From positions 1 to 38,811 of the forward strand of contig JAFAZW010000078.1 of NCBI GenBank assembly GCA_019239415.1: a stretch of 38,811 nucleotides of DNA, given 5' to 3'. This document shows positions 18,366-26,363 of this stretch, in pieces (positions within the stretch are counted from its first letter, which is position 1; each line of letters begins with the position of its first letter). The translations under genes and the position numbers were made by a program. Below the pieces are notes generated by a model. It was not told where the DNA came from, made no database searches, and worked only from the letters and a program-made list of their open reading frames with translations. This stretch comes from Alphaproteobacteria bacterium. GTDB taxonomy: Bacteria; Pseudomonadota; Alphaproteobacteria; Sphingomonadales; Sphingomonadaceae.

Positions 18366-19024
18366 GGTTCGACGGCCTGATCCTGGATTTCGACGGCGTG
18401 CTGCTGGAGAGCGAGTGGGCCGGCAACGCGCAGATCGCCGCGTTCCTGACGCGCAGCGGCCACCCGACCAGCGTTGAGGAGGCGATGCACCGGCTCATGG
18501 GGCTCGCCGGCGAGGAATTCCGGGCGGCGATCGAGCGCTGGATCGGCCGACCCGTCCCGGAAGGGTTCGAGGCGGCCCGCGCCGAGGAGGATCGCCGCGT
18601 CCTCGCTGAGGGGTTGGAAGCGGTCGCCGGCGCGGTCGCTTTCGTGCGCAGCCTGCCGCCGGCGCTACCGCGCGCCGTCGCCTCGTCCAGCTCGTCGGAA
18701 TGGGTGCGCACGCACCTGCGCCACCTCGGCCTCGACGGCGCGTTCGGGGACAAGATCTTCAGCGGCCGCGAACATGTCGCGCGCGGCAAGCCGGCGCCGG
18801 ACCTCTACCTCCACGCGGCGGCCGCGATCGGCGTCCCCGTCGCGCGCTGCGCCATCGTCGAGGATTCGCCCGTGGGTGCCGAAGGCGCCGTGGCGTCGGG
18901 CGCGACGGTGATCGGCTTCGTCGGCGGTCGCCACTGCCTCGCCGGACACGCGGATCGGCTGCGTCAGCTCGGAGTGCGGCACATCGCCCGCGACTTCGAG
19001 GAGGTTGCGGCGCTGCTCGCCTGA
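18362..19024 (+). CDS. HAD-superfamily hydrolase, apparent CTG start
   Basis: Haloacid dehalogenase-like phosphatase, beta-phosphoglucomutase-like branch, 220 residues. Motif I is DFDGV at residues 9-13, motif II lies in VASSSSEW, the motif III lysine in RGKPAPDLY, and motif IV is IVEDSPVG. The first ATG, GTG or TTG in this frame is GTG 18398, which falls inside motif I and would remove the catalytic aspartates. The frame is closed by a stop at 18296, and no standard start lies between. CTG 18362 gives LRFDGLILDFDG, matches family N-termini, overlaps the YggS stop as CTGA and has GGAGAG at 18351-18356. A CTG start is therefore the best reading; a sequence error is the alternative. Substrate unknown. 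Confidence 0.85.
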   Translation: MRFDGLILDFDGVLLESEWAGNAQIAAFLTRSGHPTSVEEAMHRLMGLAGEEFRAAIERWIGRPVPEGFEAARAEEDRRVLAEGLEAVAGAVAFVRSLPPALPRAVASSSSSEWVRTHLRHLGLDGAFGDKIFSGREHVARGKPAPDLYLHAAAAIGVPVARCAIVEDSPVGAEGAVASGATVIGFVGGRHCLAGHADRLRQLGVRHIARDFEEVAALLA

Positions 19025-19028
19025 GCGG

Positions 19029-19238
19029 TCAGCGCGGATAGTCGGCGAGAATGCGGCGGACGCGGACCAGATCCTCTTCCTCGACCATCAGCCGCACCGG
19101 CGCCGCGATGCCGCCCAACTCGACCAGGTTGATCCCGGCGTCGAACAGATAGGTCTCCACCCCCTCGGCGGCGAGCCGGCCCTGGACGATCTGGCCCTCG
19201 CTGGCGGTGTAGAAACGTTCGGCGAGGACCAGGGCCAT
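19029..19238 (-). CDS. DUF2007-type small protein
   Basis: 69 residues beginning MALVLAERFYTASEGQIVQGRLAAEGVE. This is the DUF2007 (putative signal-transducing) fold, which includes the LFDAGINL and GIAAPVRLMVEEEDLVRVRRIL segments. It may be a small regulatory or binding domain; its role is unknown. Two starts are possible, GTG 19241 and ATG 19238; the ATG is preferred. Either one overlaps the stop of the DUF924 gene, so the two should be co-translated. It meets the HAD gene tail to tail with only four bases between the stops. Confidence 0.85.
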   Translation of the reverse strand: MALVLAERFYTASEGQIVQGRLAAEGVETYLFDAGINLVELGGIAAPVRLMVEEEDLVRVRRILADYPR

Positions 19239-19771
19239 CACCAGGGCACCGGGTTGCCCGCGGCCAGCTCGTCAGCGCGCGGGGCGCGGCCGAGGAGCGC
19301 GTTGCGGTGCGGGAAGCGGCCGAAGCGGGCGATGATGTCGCGATGCTTGCGGGCGAAGCCGAGCAGGTAATCGTCGCCGAGCGCGGTGAAGAGCAGCAGC
19401 GAGCGCTCCTGGTCGGCGAGATCCTCGCTATGCTCGAACGGCATGTAGAAAAATGGGCGCCGCCCGGGCGGCACCTGCGCGTCATAGCCGCGTTCGACCG
19501 CTCCCTTGGCTACGGCCAGCGCCAGCATATCGGTGGAGAATTGGTCGGCATGGTCCCGAAACATGTTCCTCGGGAATTGGTCGAAAAGGATGACGGCGGC
19601 GAGCGCGTCCCGGCAAGTGCCCAGGAACGCGGCGGGGACATTCTCCCGCTCAGCCGCCCACAGGGGCAGGAACCGCTCGCGCACCCGACGGTCGAGGTTG
19701 GCATCGCGCGTCCACCATTGCTCCGGCTCGAGCGCGAACCAGAAGCCAAGGACTTCGCCTTGCCAATCCAT
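19238..19771 (-). CDS. DUF924 family protein
   Basis: 177 residues, MDWQGEVLGFWFALEPEQWWTRDANLDRRVRERF at the start, then the characteristic LAAVILFDQFPRNMFRD and RPFFYMPFEHSEDLADQERSLLLF. This matches DUF924, an all-helical family with TPR-like features and no known activity. An open frame extends 30 codons further upstream, but that part is shadow sequence over the tldD end. The ATG at 19771 overlaps the tldD stop as TGATG, which settles the start. Middle gene of the unit tldD-DUF924-DUF2007. Confidence 0.9.
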   Translation of the reverse strand: MDWQGEVLGFWFALEPEQWWTRDANLDRRVRERFLPLWAAERENVPAAFLGTCRDALAAVILFDQFPRNMFRDHADQFSTDMLALAVAKGAVERGYDAQVPPGRRPFFYMPFEHSEDLADQERSLLLFTALGDDYLLGFARKHRDIIARFGRFPHRNALLGRAPRADELAAGNPVPW

Positions 19772-21201
19772 CACGCCGCGGTGCCGCCGACCGTCAACCC
19801 TTCGATCAGCAGGGTCGGCTGGCCGACGCCGGCGGGGATCGACTGGCCGCCCTTGCCGCATATGCCGACCCCCTCGTCCAGCGCCATGTCGTTGCCGATC
19901 GCGGCGACCTTCGTCAGCACGGTCGGCCCGTCGCCGATCAAGGTCGCACCCTTTACCGGTGCGCCGAGTCGGCCGTTCTCGATCCGATAGGCCTCGGTGC
20001 AGGAGAAGACGAACTTCCCCGACGTGATGTCGACCTGGCCGCCGCCGAAGCTCCTGGCGAAGATGCCGCTCTTGGCGCGCGACAGGATCTCGCCCGGATC
20101 GTCGCGGCCGCCGAGCATGAACGTGTTGGTCATGCGCGGCATCGGCGCGTGGGCGAAGCTCTCGCGGCGGCCGTTGCCGGTGGCGGAAACGCCCATCAGG
20201 CGGGCATTGAGCCGGTCCTGCAGATAGGCCTTGAGGATACCGTCCTCGATCAGGGTGGTGCGCTGCGTCGGCGTGCCTTCGTCATCGATGGTGAGCGAGC
20301 CGCGGCGCGCGTCGATGGCGCCGTCGTCGACCACCGTCACGCCCGGCGCCGCCACCCGCTCGCCGATCCGCCCGGAAAAGGCGGAGGTGCCCTTGCGGTT
20401 GAAATCGCCCTCGAGACCGTGGCCGATCGCTTCGTGGAGCAGCACGCCCGGCCAGCCGGGCCCCAGCACCACCGTCATCTCGCCCGCCGGCGCAGGGACC
20501 GACTCGAGGTTCACCAGCGCCTGGCCGAGGGCGATATCGATCGCCCGTTGCCACGCCGCCTCCTCGAACAGGCCGTCATAGAGGTAGCGGCCGCCAATGC
20601 CGTGGAAGCCGCTTTCGCGGCGCCCGTTCTGTTCGGCGATGATGCTGACGTTGAGCCGCACGAGCGGGCGGACGTCGTGGGCGACGAAGCCGTCGGCGCG
20701 GACGATCTCGACCACCGACCAGGAGCCGGACAGGCCGACGGTCACCTGTCCCACCCGCGGATCGCGCGCCCGGGCGGCGGCATCGATCTTCTGGCACAGC
20801 TCCACCTTCCTCGCGAAGGGGATGAGCGTGAGCGGGTCGGCGTCGGTGTAGAGCTTCGTGTTGGTCCGGCGCGGCGACCCGGCCGGACCGGCCTTCGCCG
20901 GATCGAGCACCGTCATCGTCTCCGCCGCCCGGCGGATCGCGGCCTCGCTGAGCTCGTTGGCGTGGGCAAAGGCGGTGGTTTCGCCAGAGACGCCGCGCAG
21001 CCCGAAGCCGGCATGCGTGTTGAAGTCGGCGCTCTTCAGCCGTCCGTCGTCGAAGGTGAAGCTCTCCGACGCCGTGTACTGGAGGTAGAGCTCGCCATCG
21101 TCGAGCCCCTTCAGCGCGTCGTGGGTGAGGCGCAGGGCGCCGTCGGGGTCGAGCAGCCCGTCGCGGTAGAGGAAGCGGCGCGGATCGGAAGCAAGGGTCA
21201 T
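19771..21201 (-). CDS. tldD: Metalloprotease TldD
   Basis: 476-residue zinc peptidase that, with TldE (PmbA), degrades unfolded peptides and matures some RiPPs such as microcin B17; also tied to CcdA turnover in E. coli. The catalytic HEAIGH (256-261) lies in VLLHEAIGHGLEGDF, and the conserved late cysteine is C448 in GICGKGGQ. No tldE/pmbA and no RiPP precursor gene is visible in this window. ATG 21201 is chosen: the open frame runs further up, but the family N-terminus starts here. It diverges from the M50-type gene. Confidence 0.96.
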   Translation of the reverse strand: MTLASDPRRFLYRDGLLDPDGALRLTHDALKGLDDGELYLQYTASESFTFDDGRLKSADFNTHAGFGLRGVSGETTAFAHANELSEAAIRRAAETMTVLDPAKAGPAGSPRRTNTKLYTDADPLTLIPFARKVELCQKIDAAARARDPRVGQVTVGLSGSWSVVEIVRADGFVAHDVRPLVRLNVSIIAEQNGRRESGFHGIGGRYLYDGLFEEAAWQRAIDIALGQALVNLESVPAPAGEMTVVLGPGWPGVLLHEAIGHGLEGDFNRKGTSAFSGRIGERVAAPGVTVVDDGAIDARRGSLTIDDEGTPTQRTTLIEDGILKAYLQDRLNARLMGVSATGNGRRESFAHAPMPRMTNTFMLGGRDDPGEILSRAKSGIFARSFGGGQVDITSGKFVFSCTEAYRIENGRLGAPVKGATLIGDGPTVLTKVAAIGNDMALDEGVGICGKGGQSIPAGVGQPTLLIEGLTVGGTAA

Positions 21202-21335
21202 GGCGCCGATATAGGCGGCGCGGGAGCGAAGTCGAGGCGGCGGGAAGGCGGTTGCGGGCCGCCGGCGACTCGTTAGACCGGCGTCGGGATCGGCGGGATG
21301 CATCGCATCGCGCCGCACCGGACCTTGGGGGGCAT

Positions 21336-22520
21336 GTGGCGAAGAAGCCGGACCGGCGATCGGCGTGGCTGCGCGGCGGCGACCGCGTCGCTTCGCTCGC
21401 GCTGACCCTCGGCGCCTTCGCCGCTTACGCGTCGGCCTTCGGTTCGCTCGGGAACGCGCAGGAAGCGTTGGCGCTCGCCTTCTTGTGCTGCCTTGCGGGC
21501 AGCTTCGTCTCGACCTTCGTTCACGAACTCGGCCACGCCGTCGTGGCGCTCGCCTGCGGGTGGCGCGTGGTGACGTTCGTCGTGCGGCCCATCGGCGTGC
21601 ATCTCGTCAATCTCGACATTGCCTGGATCGGCGGCGCCCATCCGGGCCCGGAGCTCGGATGGGTGCTGTCCGTGCCGCGCCGCCGCCGGGTCGACACGCC
21701 GGCCCGATGGGCGGCGGTGATCGGGGCGGGGCCCGGCGCCAGCCTGCTGCTCGCGGCGATCGCGGCTGTGCCGTGGCTCCTCCTTCTCCGGCCCGATGCC
21801 CCTTACCCGTCGGTCGCCGGCCGCCTCTGCCTCGGCCTTGCCGTCCAGGCGCTCAATTGCGGCCTGCGCGCGCTGTTCGGCGACGAGCAGGGCTCCGACG
21901 GCCGCAAGCTGCGCACGCCGCGCGAGCGCGGGACGCCGTTCAGCGCGCTGGCGTGGATCGACTCGCTGCTCAATGCGAACGTTCGGCTGCGCGACCTGCC
22001 GCCATGGCTGATCGAGACGGCGCGTGAGGCGACGGAGGAACCTGAAAGAGTCGCGCGGCATCTCGCTGCCCTTGAGATCGGGATCGTCCTCGATTCGTTT
22101 CGCGTGGATGCGGCACGCGCCCGCAGCCTGATCGACGCGTTCCGGTTGCAGTTCGGGGGCGACCCGTGGCTCGACGCTTGCGATGCCTATCTGGCGGCGA
22201 TTTGGGAAGGCGAGGCGGAGCCGCGCCACCGGCCGGTCGTCGCTCCGGACATGGATCCGCATCTCGTACGGCTCGGCCATGCCGCACTGGCGGCGGTCGC
22301 CGTCCGCCGCGGCGACGCCGTCGCCGCACGCCGCCACCTCAAGGCCATGAAGGCGGCGGTGCGCCGCGCCTCGCCCTTCCCCAATCGGACGTACCGCGAC
22401 ATCGCGCGGCAGGTCAGGAAGGCGATGCGGGAGGCAAAACGTGCGCAGCGCGCGAGTCAGGCCGCGACCGTGCCCTCGTCCGCGGGGCCGCCCTTCAGAA
22501 CGAAGCGCTTGTCGCAATAG
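21336..22520 (+). CDS. M50-type membrane zinc metallopeptidase with unrecognised C-terminal domain
   Basis: Predicted inner-membrane protein of 394 residues. Hydrophobic segments lie at about 18-38, 43-75, 124-152 and 158-182. HELGH (63-67) inside the second segment is the zinc-binding HExxH of site-2 proteases; SDGRKL (187-192), after [14 protein letters not shown], fits the second M50 motif, whose aspartate is the third zinc ligand. Residues from about 200 form a soluble helical domain of nearly 200 residues that I do not recognise. GTG 21336 is chosen for the G-rich stretch before it and because the upstream frame looks non-coding. The final 64 bases overlap the 3' end of the opposing zinc-finger gene. 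Substrate unknown; regulated intramembrane proteolysis is only inferred. Confidence 0.78.
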   Translation: MAKKPDRRSAWLRGGDRVASLALTLGAFAAYASAFGSLGNAQEALALAFLCCLAGSFVSTFVHELGHAVVALACGWRVVTFVVRPIGVHLVNLDIAWIGGAHPGPELGWVLSVPRRRRVDTPARWAAVIGAGPGASLLLAAIAAVPWLLLLRPDAPYPSVAGRLCLGLAVQALNCGLRALFGDEQGSDGRKLRTPRERGTPFSALAWIDSLLNANVRLRDLPPWLIETAREATEEPERVARHLAALEIGIVLDSFRVDAARARSLIDAFRLQFGGDPWLDACDAYLAAIWEGEAEPRHRPVVAPDMDPHLVRLGHAALAAVAVRRGDAVAARRHLKAMKAAVRRASPFPNRTYRDIARQVRKAMREAKRAQRASQAATVPSSAGPPFRTKRLSQ

Positions 22521-22663
22521 CCGCAGTCGACATAGCCCTTCTCGTCGATCTGGAGGTAGACGCGAGGGTGGCCCAGCGCCGGCCAGGTTTCGCTGGCGCC
22601 GTCGCAGGCGACGCGCGGCGTGGTCACGTAGGCGATTTCCGGCGTGAAGCGGTCGGTCTGCAT
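22457..22663 (-). CDS. CHCC zinc-finger protein (NDUFS6-like)
   Basis: 68-residue protein with the zf-CHCC pattern: C20 in VACDG, H32 in [10 protein letters not shown], then C47 and C50 in CGYCDKRF. These are the four zinc ligands of the domain related to the NDUFS6/13-kDa complex I accessory subunit, so an assembly or accessory role in respiratory complex I is plausible but not shown here. An in-frame ATG lies 12 codons upstream, but [10 protein letters not shown] is the better family start. The 3' end overlaps the M50-type gene by 64 bases. GGGCGCGCCC occurs twice just upstream (22664-22692). Confidence 0.87.
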   Translation of the reverse strand: MQTDRFTPEIAYVTTPRVACDGASETWPALGHPRVYLQIDEKGYVDCGYCDKRFVLKGGPADEGTVAA

Positions 22664-22719
22664 GGGCGCGCCCTTAGCAACGGGCGCGCCCAGCGCCAAG
22701 CGTCACGCGCGGCCAGGCT

Positions 22720-23859
22720 TCACACACGGGGAGTCCGGCGGACCATCGGGCCCGTCGGCTTGACCTCCGCCGAAATCCGCTCGGCGTCGGCCGCGGAAAG
22801 GCCGCTGCGGACCAGCGCCTCCGTGAGCGCCTTTTCGGCGGGCACGGCGACGTCCGGCTCGATGCCGCTCCCCTCCCAGCCCTTGCCGGTGTCGGGATCG
22901 AAGGTGCGGCCGACCGGGATGAAGACGACGAACCTGTCGCCGCCGACGGTCTGCTGGCCGCCGTAATTGCCGGCGCCGGCCGTCGCCTCGCCGACGATCG
23001 TCGCGCGATGCGTGCGCTTCAGCGCCAGCGTCATATGCTCGGCCGCCGAGGCGGTGGCGCCGGAGGTGAGGACGAACACCTTCGCGCCGAACAGCCTCTT
23101 CTCGGCCGCATCCGGCTCGACAAAATGCTCGCGGCGGACGACGTCCTCCCTGGCCGGCACGAGGCGGAGCCGCGCATCGCGCATCGGGCTGCCGCGGGCG
23201 CGGTCGACCGAGGTGCGGGTGTCCATCGTGACGAGGGTGGTCGGCCTGGCGAAGAGGTAGGGGAACATCGCATCCATCTCGGCGAGGCCGCCGCCATGGT
23301 GGGTGCGGTTGTCGAAGATGATCGTCTTCGCATCGGCATGGTCGATCATGAACTTGCGCACCGCGGCGACCGTCTCGGCATCGCCCGGGAAGACGTTGAA
23401 GCGGATGTAGGCGATACCGGGCGCCAGCCAGCGCTGCTCCTCGATCGGCGTCAGCGGCACCATTCGCCGGATCGGGCCGACTTCGCCCGGGCCCGGCGCG
23501 CGCGCCTCGCGCGGCGGTGCGACCCGCACCCGCAGGTGGTTGTCGGGCGACACGGCGCGGAGGTCGGCGGTGAGCCGCTCGGCGAGCGCCTTGCCGGAGG
23601 CGAGGCCGTCATAGGCGCCGCTCGTCGCATTGGCCCGCAGCATCGCCCCGTAACGTCCCGCCACGTCCGGAAAGGCGTAATTGTCCTGCAGCGCCTGGGC
23701 GAGCTCGAGCGCCGTCTGGCGGGCGACCTCGGCGGTGACGGGGATGTCGGGGACCGCCATCGGCGCCGGCTGCGCACCCGGCGCGGGAGCGGGCTGGGCG
23801 GAGGCCGCAGCGGCGGCGCCCGCCAGCAGCAGAAGGGCGGCGGTACGAAGTCTCAACAT
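22720..23859 (-). CDS. S41 family (tail-specific type) serine peptidase
   Basis: 379 residues with a signal peptide (MLRLRTAALLLLAGAAAAASAQ), so periplasmic or outer-membrane facing. The C-terminal half is the S41 catalytic domain: AYIRFNVFPG, IIFDNRTHHGG, then VFVLTSGATASAAEH, where S271 in TASAAE aligns with the nucleophile of Tsp/CtpA SASASE. IVGEATAGAGNYGG and WEGSGIEPDVAVP follow. No PDZ domain is evident, which resembles the IRBP-like branch more than CtpA. It is monocistronic by context and diverges from the Lrp-type regulator, whose presumed operator lies between them. The native substrate is unknown. Confidence 0.92.
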   Translation of the reverse strand: MLRLRTAALLLLAGAAAAASAQPAPAPGAQPAPMAVPDIPVTAEVARQTALELAQALQDNYAFPDVAGRYGAMLRANATSGAYDGLASGKALAERLTADLRAVSPDNHLRVRVAPPREARAPGPGEVGPIRRMVPLTPIEEQRWLAPGIAYIRFNVFPGDAETVAAVRKFMIDHADAKTIIFDNRTHHGGGLAEMDAMFPYLFARPTTLVTMDTRTSVDRARGSPMRDARLRLVPAREDVVRREHFVEPDAAEKRLFGAKVFVLTSGATASAAEHMTLALKRTHRATIVGEATAGAGNYGGQQTVGGDRFVVFIPVGRTFDPDTGKGWEGSGIEPDVAVPAEKALTEALVRSGLSAADAERISAEVKPTGPMVRRTPRV

Positions 23860-23944
23860 GCTGGCTCTCCACGTGAATATCGGTTCGTCGATCCGGTTAT
23901 GACGGCGTTCGGCCGCCTTTTGCGCGCTATTGGCGGCGAGGCCG

Positions 23945-23959
23945 TGCCAAAATCTGGCA
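23945..23959. promoter_or_regulatory. Candidate operator of the Lrp/AsnC regulator
   Basis: TGCCA-AAATC-TGGCA is a 15-base inverted repeat with 5-bp arms and an AT-richer centre, 19 bases upstream of the proposed regulator ATG and 85 bases from the divergent S41 peptidase start. Lrp/AsnC proteins often bind such sites and repress their own genes. Supported only by symmetry and place. Confidence 0.45.
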
Positions 23960-23978
23960 AGTGCGGCATAACAACGCC

Positions 23979-24467
23979 ATGGCGCGCAAGCTCGACCGCT
24001 TCGACATCGACCTCCTGAACCTGCTCCAGGCGGATAATCTGCTCACCGCGGACCGGCTGGCGGAGACGGTGCCGCTGTCGCCGTCGGCGATCGCGCGCCG
24101 GCTTCGGAGCCTGCGCGAGGAAGGGCTGATCGCCGCCGACATCGCCCTGCTGGCGCCGGCGCTCACCGGTGATCGGCTCCGCGCGGTCGTCCAGGTGCAG
24201 GTGCACGAGCATGCCGAGGCCAAGGGTATCGCGCAATTGCGGGCGAGGCTCGCCGCTGCGCCCGAGGTCCAGCTGCTGCTCAACATCGCCGGCCCCGTCG
24301 ACCTTCTGGCGCTCGTCGTCACCCGCACGATGCGCGAGTTCAACGCCTTCGCCGATGCCTATTTCGCCGCCGATCCCGCCGTCCGGCGCTACGAGACCAG
24401 CTTCGTCAAGTCCGAGATCAAGAACCGACCGACGGTGCCGCTCGGCGACCACGACGTCGCGCGCTGA
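23979..24467 (+). CDS. Lrp/AsnC family transcriptional regulator
   Basis: 162-residue regulator. The N-terminal winged helix-turn-helix is LDRFDIDLLNLLQADNLLTADRLAETVPLSPSAIARRLRSLREEGLI; the C-terminal RAM/ligand domain includes VVQVQVHEHAEAKGIAQLRARL, LLLNIAGPVDLLALVVTRTMREFNAFADAYF and the late VRRYETSFVKSEIKNRP. Family members sense amino acids and act locally or globally. ATG 23979 fits family starts better than the in-frame GTG 23961, which is only two bases from the palindrome. It ends three bases before the convergent DUF885 gene. Likely targets are itself and the divergent S41 gene (inference). Confidence 0.92.
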   Translation: MARKLDRFDIDLLNLLQADNLLTADRLAETVPLSPSAIARRLRSLREEGLIAADIALLAPALTGDRLRAVVQVQVHEHAEAKGIAQLRARLAAAPEVQLLLNIAGPVDLLALVVTRTMREFNAFADAYFAADPAVRRYETSFVKSEIKNRPTVPLGDHDVAR

Positions 24468-24470
24468 GCT

Positions 24471-26288
24471 TCAGCCCCGCTTCCTTGCCGCGATCCAGTC
24501 GTCGATCTTGCGCTCGAGCACGGCCATCGGCAGCGCGCCCGACATCAGCACCTGGGCGTGGAAGGCGCGAAGGTCGAACTTCGGCCCCAGCGCCTGCTCG
24601 GCGCGGGTGCGCAGGCGCCGGATGGTGAGCTGGCCGACCTTGTAGGCGAGCGCTTGGCCGGGGATGGCGATGTAGCGCTCAACCTCGGCGGTGGCGTCGG
24701 TTTTGCTCATCGCGCTGTTGTCGAGCATGTACTGGATCGCCTGATCGCGGCTCCATCCCTTGGTGTGGATGCCGGTGTCGACGACGAGGCGCATGGCGCG
24801 CAGGATCTCGTCGTTCAAATGGCCGTAATTCTGATACGGGTCGGTGAAGAAGCCGAGCTCGTAGCCGAGGCTCTCCGCATAGAGCGCCCAGCCCTCGACG
24901 AAGGCCGTGTTGCCGCCGAAGCGCTGGAAGGCCGGAAGCGCGGTGTTCTCCTGCGCCAGGCTGATCTGGAAATGGTGACCGGGCCGGCCCTCGTGGAGGA
25001 ACAGGGTCTCGTAGCCCCAGGTGTAGCGCGAGGGCAGGTCGTAGGCGTTGTAGAAGAACACGCCGGGCCGCGAGCCGTCGGGCGTGCCCTGCTGATATTC
25101 GCCGCCCGCCGCCGTCTTTTCCTTGTAGGGCGGCTCGGGCCGGATCTCGAGCGGCGACTTGGGGATCACCGTAAAGTCGCGGCCGACGACCAGCCCGACG
25201 CGGCGGTCGATGTCGAAGAAGGCCTCGCGCATCGCCTGCGCCGAGGCCGGCTTGAAGCGCGGGTCGCTGCGCAGGAAGTCGGCGAAGCGGTGGAGGTCGC
25301 CCTTGAAGCCGACCGCGTTCTTCACCTTCTCCATCTCGCCATGGATGCGATCGACCTCGCTGAGGCCGAGCTGGTGGATGGCCTCCGGCGTCATGTCCGT
25401 GGTCGTGTTCGATTCGACCAGGTAGCGATAGAGCGCCGCGCCGCCCGGCATCTGGCTGAGGCCGACGCTGGCGCGGGCGTGGGGGAGATAGTCGTTGCGG
25501 ATGAAATCGCGCAGCCGGACGTGGGCGGGGAGCAGGCGCTCGCGGACGAAGGCGGCGTATTCCGCCTTGAGCCGCGTCTGGTCCGCGGCGGCGATGCCGG
25601 CCGGGAACTTCGTCACCGGCTTGTAGAAGGTCGAGCCCTCGACGCCCTGGCCGATGATCGCGTCGAGCTGGTCGACGACGTTCGCCATCACCAGCCTGGG
25701 GTTGACGACGCCGTCGGCGAGACCCTGCTTCATGCGGCCGATCGCGCGGTCGAGATAGAGGATGTAGCCGTCGAGCCGCTTCAGGTTGTTCTCATAGTCG
25801 GCGACCGTCTTGAACGGCGCCGCGCCTTCGCCGGAGCTGAGATCCGGGACGAACACCTGGAAGCCGCTGAAATGGTCGATCGGCCGGTCGACCTGGGCCT
25901 TGAGGAGGTCCGGCCGGTATCCCTTGAGGGTGAGCTCGGTCTGCCACTTGAAGACGTCGTAGGAGATGCGATCGTCGGCCGAGAGCTTCGGCCGATCGAT
26001 CCTGGCCAGGGCCGCGAGATCCGCCTCGGCCGCCGCCTTCTCGCCCGCGACGTAGCGGTCGGTGATATAGTCGCCGAACTCGGCGGCGTAGCGCAGGTCG
26101 CCGCGGAACAAGGCCTGGATCGGATTGCGGCGCAGCTGCGCCTCGTCGCTCGCCGCGAACAGCCGCCTGAGCTTCTCGGCTTCGCCGGCGCGGGCGGCTG
26201 CGGACGTCGCCCCCTTGGGCGCGGGCGCGGCGAGAGCGGGGGCCGCGAGCGCCGTCGCGGCGAGCAGGGTCAGGACCAACGTGCGCAT
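24471..26288 (-). CDS. DUF885 family exported protein, putative metallopeptidase
   Basis: 605 residues with a clear signal peptide (MRTLVLTLLAATALAAPALA), so exported. The DUF885 hallmark HEGRPGHH is at 432-439, followed by FVEGWALYAE (463-472); these resemble zinc-binding motifs, and the family is usually described as a putative gluzincin-like peptidase. Activity is not established for this protein. A strong GGAGGAATGAG precedes the ATG, which decides the start against an open frame 19 codons longer. It follows the prolyl-hydroxylase gene by 75 bases on the same strand, so the amidohydrolase, oxygenase and DUF885 genes may be one operon. Confidence 0.92.
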   Translation of the reverse strand: MRTLVLTLLAATALAAPALAAPAPKGATSAAARAGEAEKLRRLFAASDEAQLRRNPIQALFRGDLRYAAEFGDYITDRYVAGEKAAAEADLAALARIDRPKLSADDRISYDVFKWQTELTLKGYRPDLLKAQVDRPIDHFSGFQVFVPDLSSGEGAAPFKTVADYENNLKRLDGYILYLDRAIGRMKQGLADGVVNPRLVMANVVDQLDAIIGQGVEGSTFYKPVTKFPAGIAAADQTRLKAEYAAFVRERLLPAHVRLRDFIRNDYLPHARASVGLSQMPGGAALYRYLVESNTTTDMTPEAIHQLGLSEVDRIHGEMEKVKNAVGFKGDLHRFADFLRSDPRFKPASAQAMREAFFDIDRRVGLVVGRDFTVIPKSPLEIRPEPPYKEKTAAGGEYQQGTPDGSRPGVFFYNAYDLPSRYTWGYETLFLHEGRPGHHFQISLAQENTALPAFQRFGGNTAFVEGWALYAESLGYELGFFTDPYQNYGHLNDEILRAMRLVVDTGIHTKGWSRDQAIQYMLDNSAMSKTDATAEVERYIAIPGQALAYKVGQLTIRRLRTRAEQALGPKFDLRAFHAQVLMSGALPMAVLERKIDDWIAARKRG

Positions 26289-26363
26289 CTCATTCCTCCC
26301 CAGGTGTGTTAGCCGGGCACTACGCTCCGCTCCCCGGATGCGCAAGGGCGGCGAATTCGGCGC

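Noticed and set aside
18398-19024. GTG 18398 as the true start of the HAD gene
   Set aside because: It would delete the catalytic DFDG motif, leaving an inactive protein, while the other HAD motifs are intact.
23866-23880. A CACGTG core near the S41 start as a third parS site
   Set aside because: Only the core and part of each arm match (CTCTCCACGTGAATAT); outer bases differ too much from the consensus.
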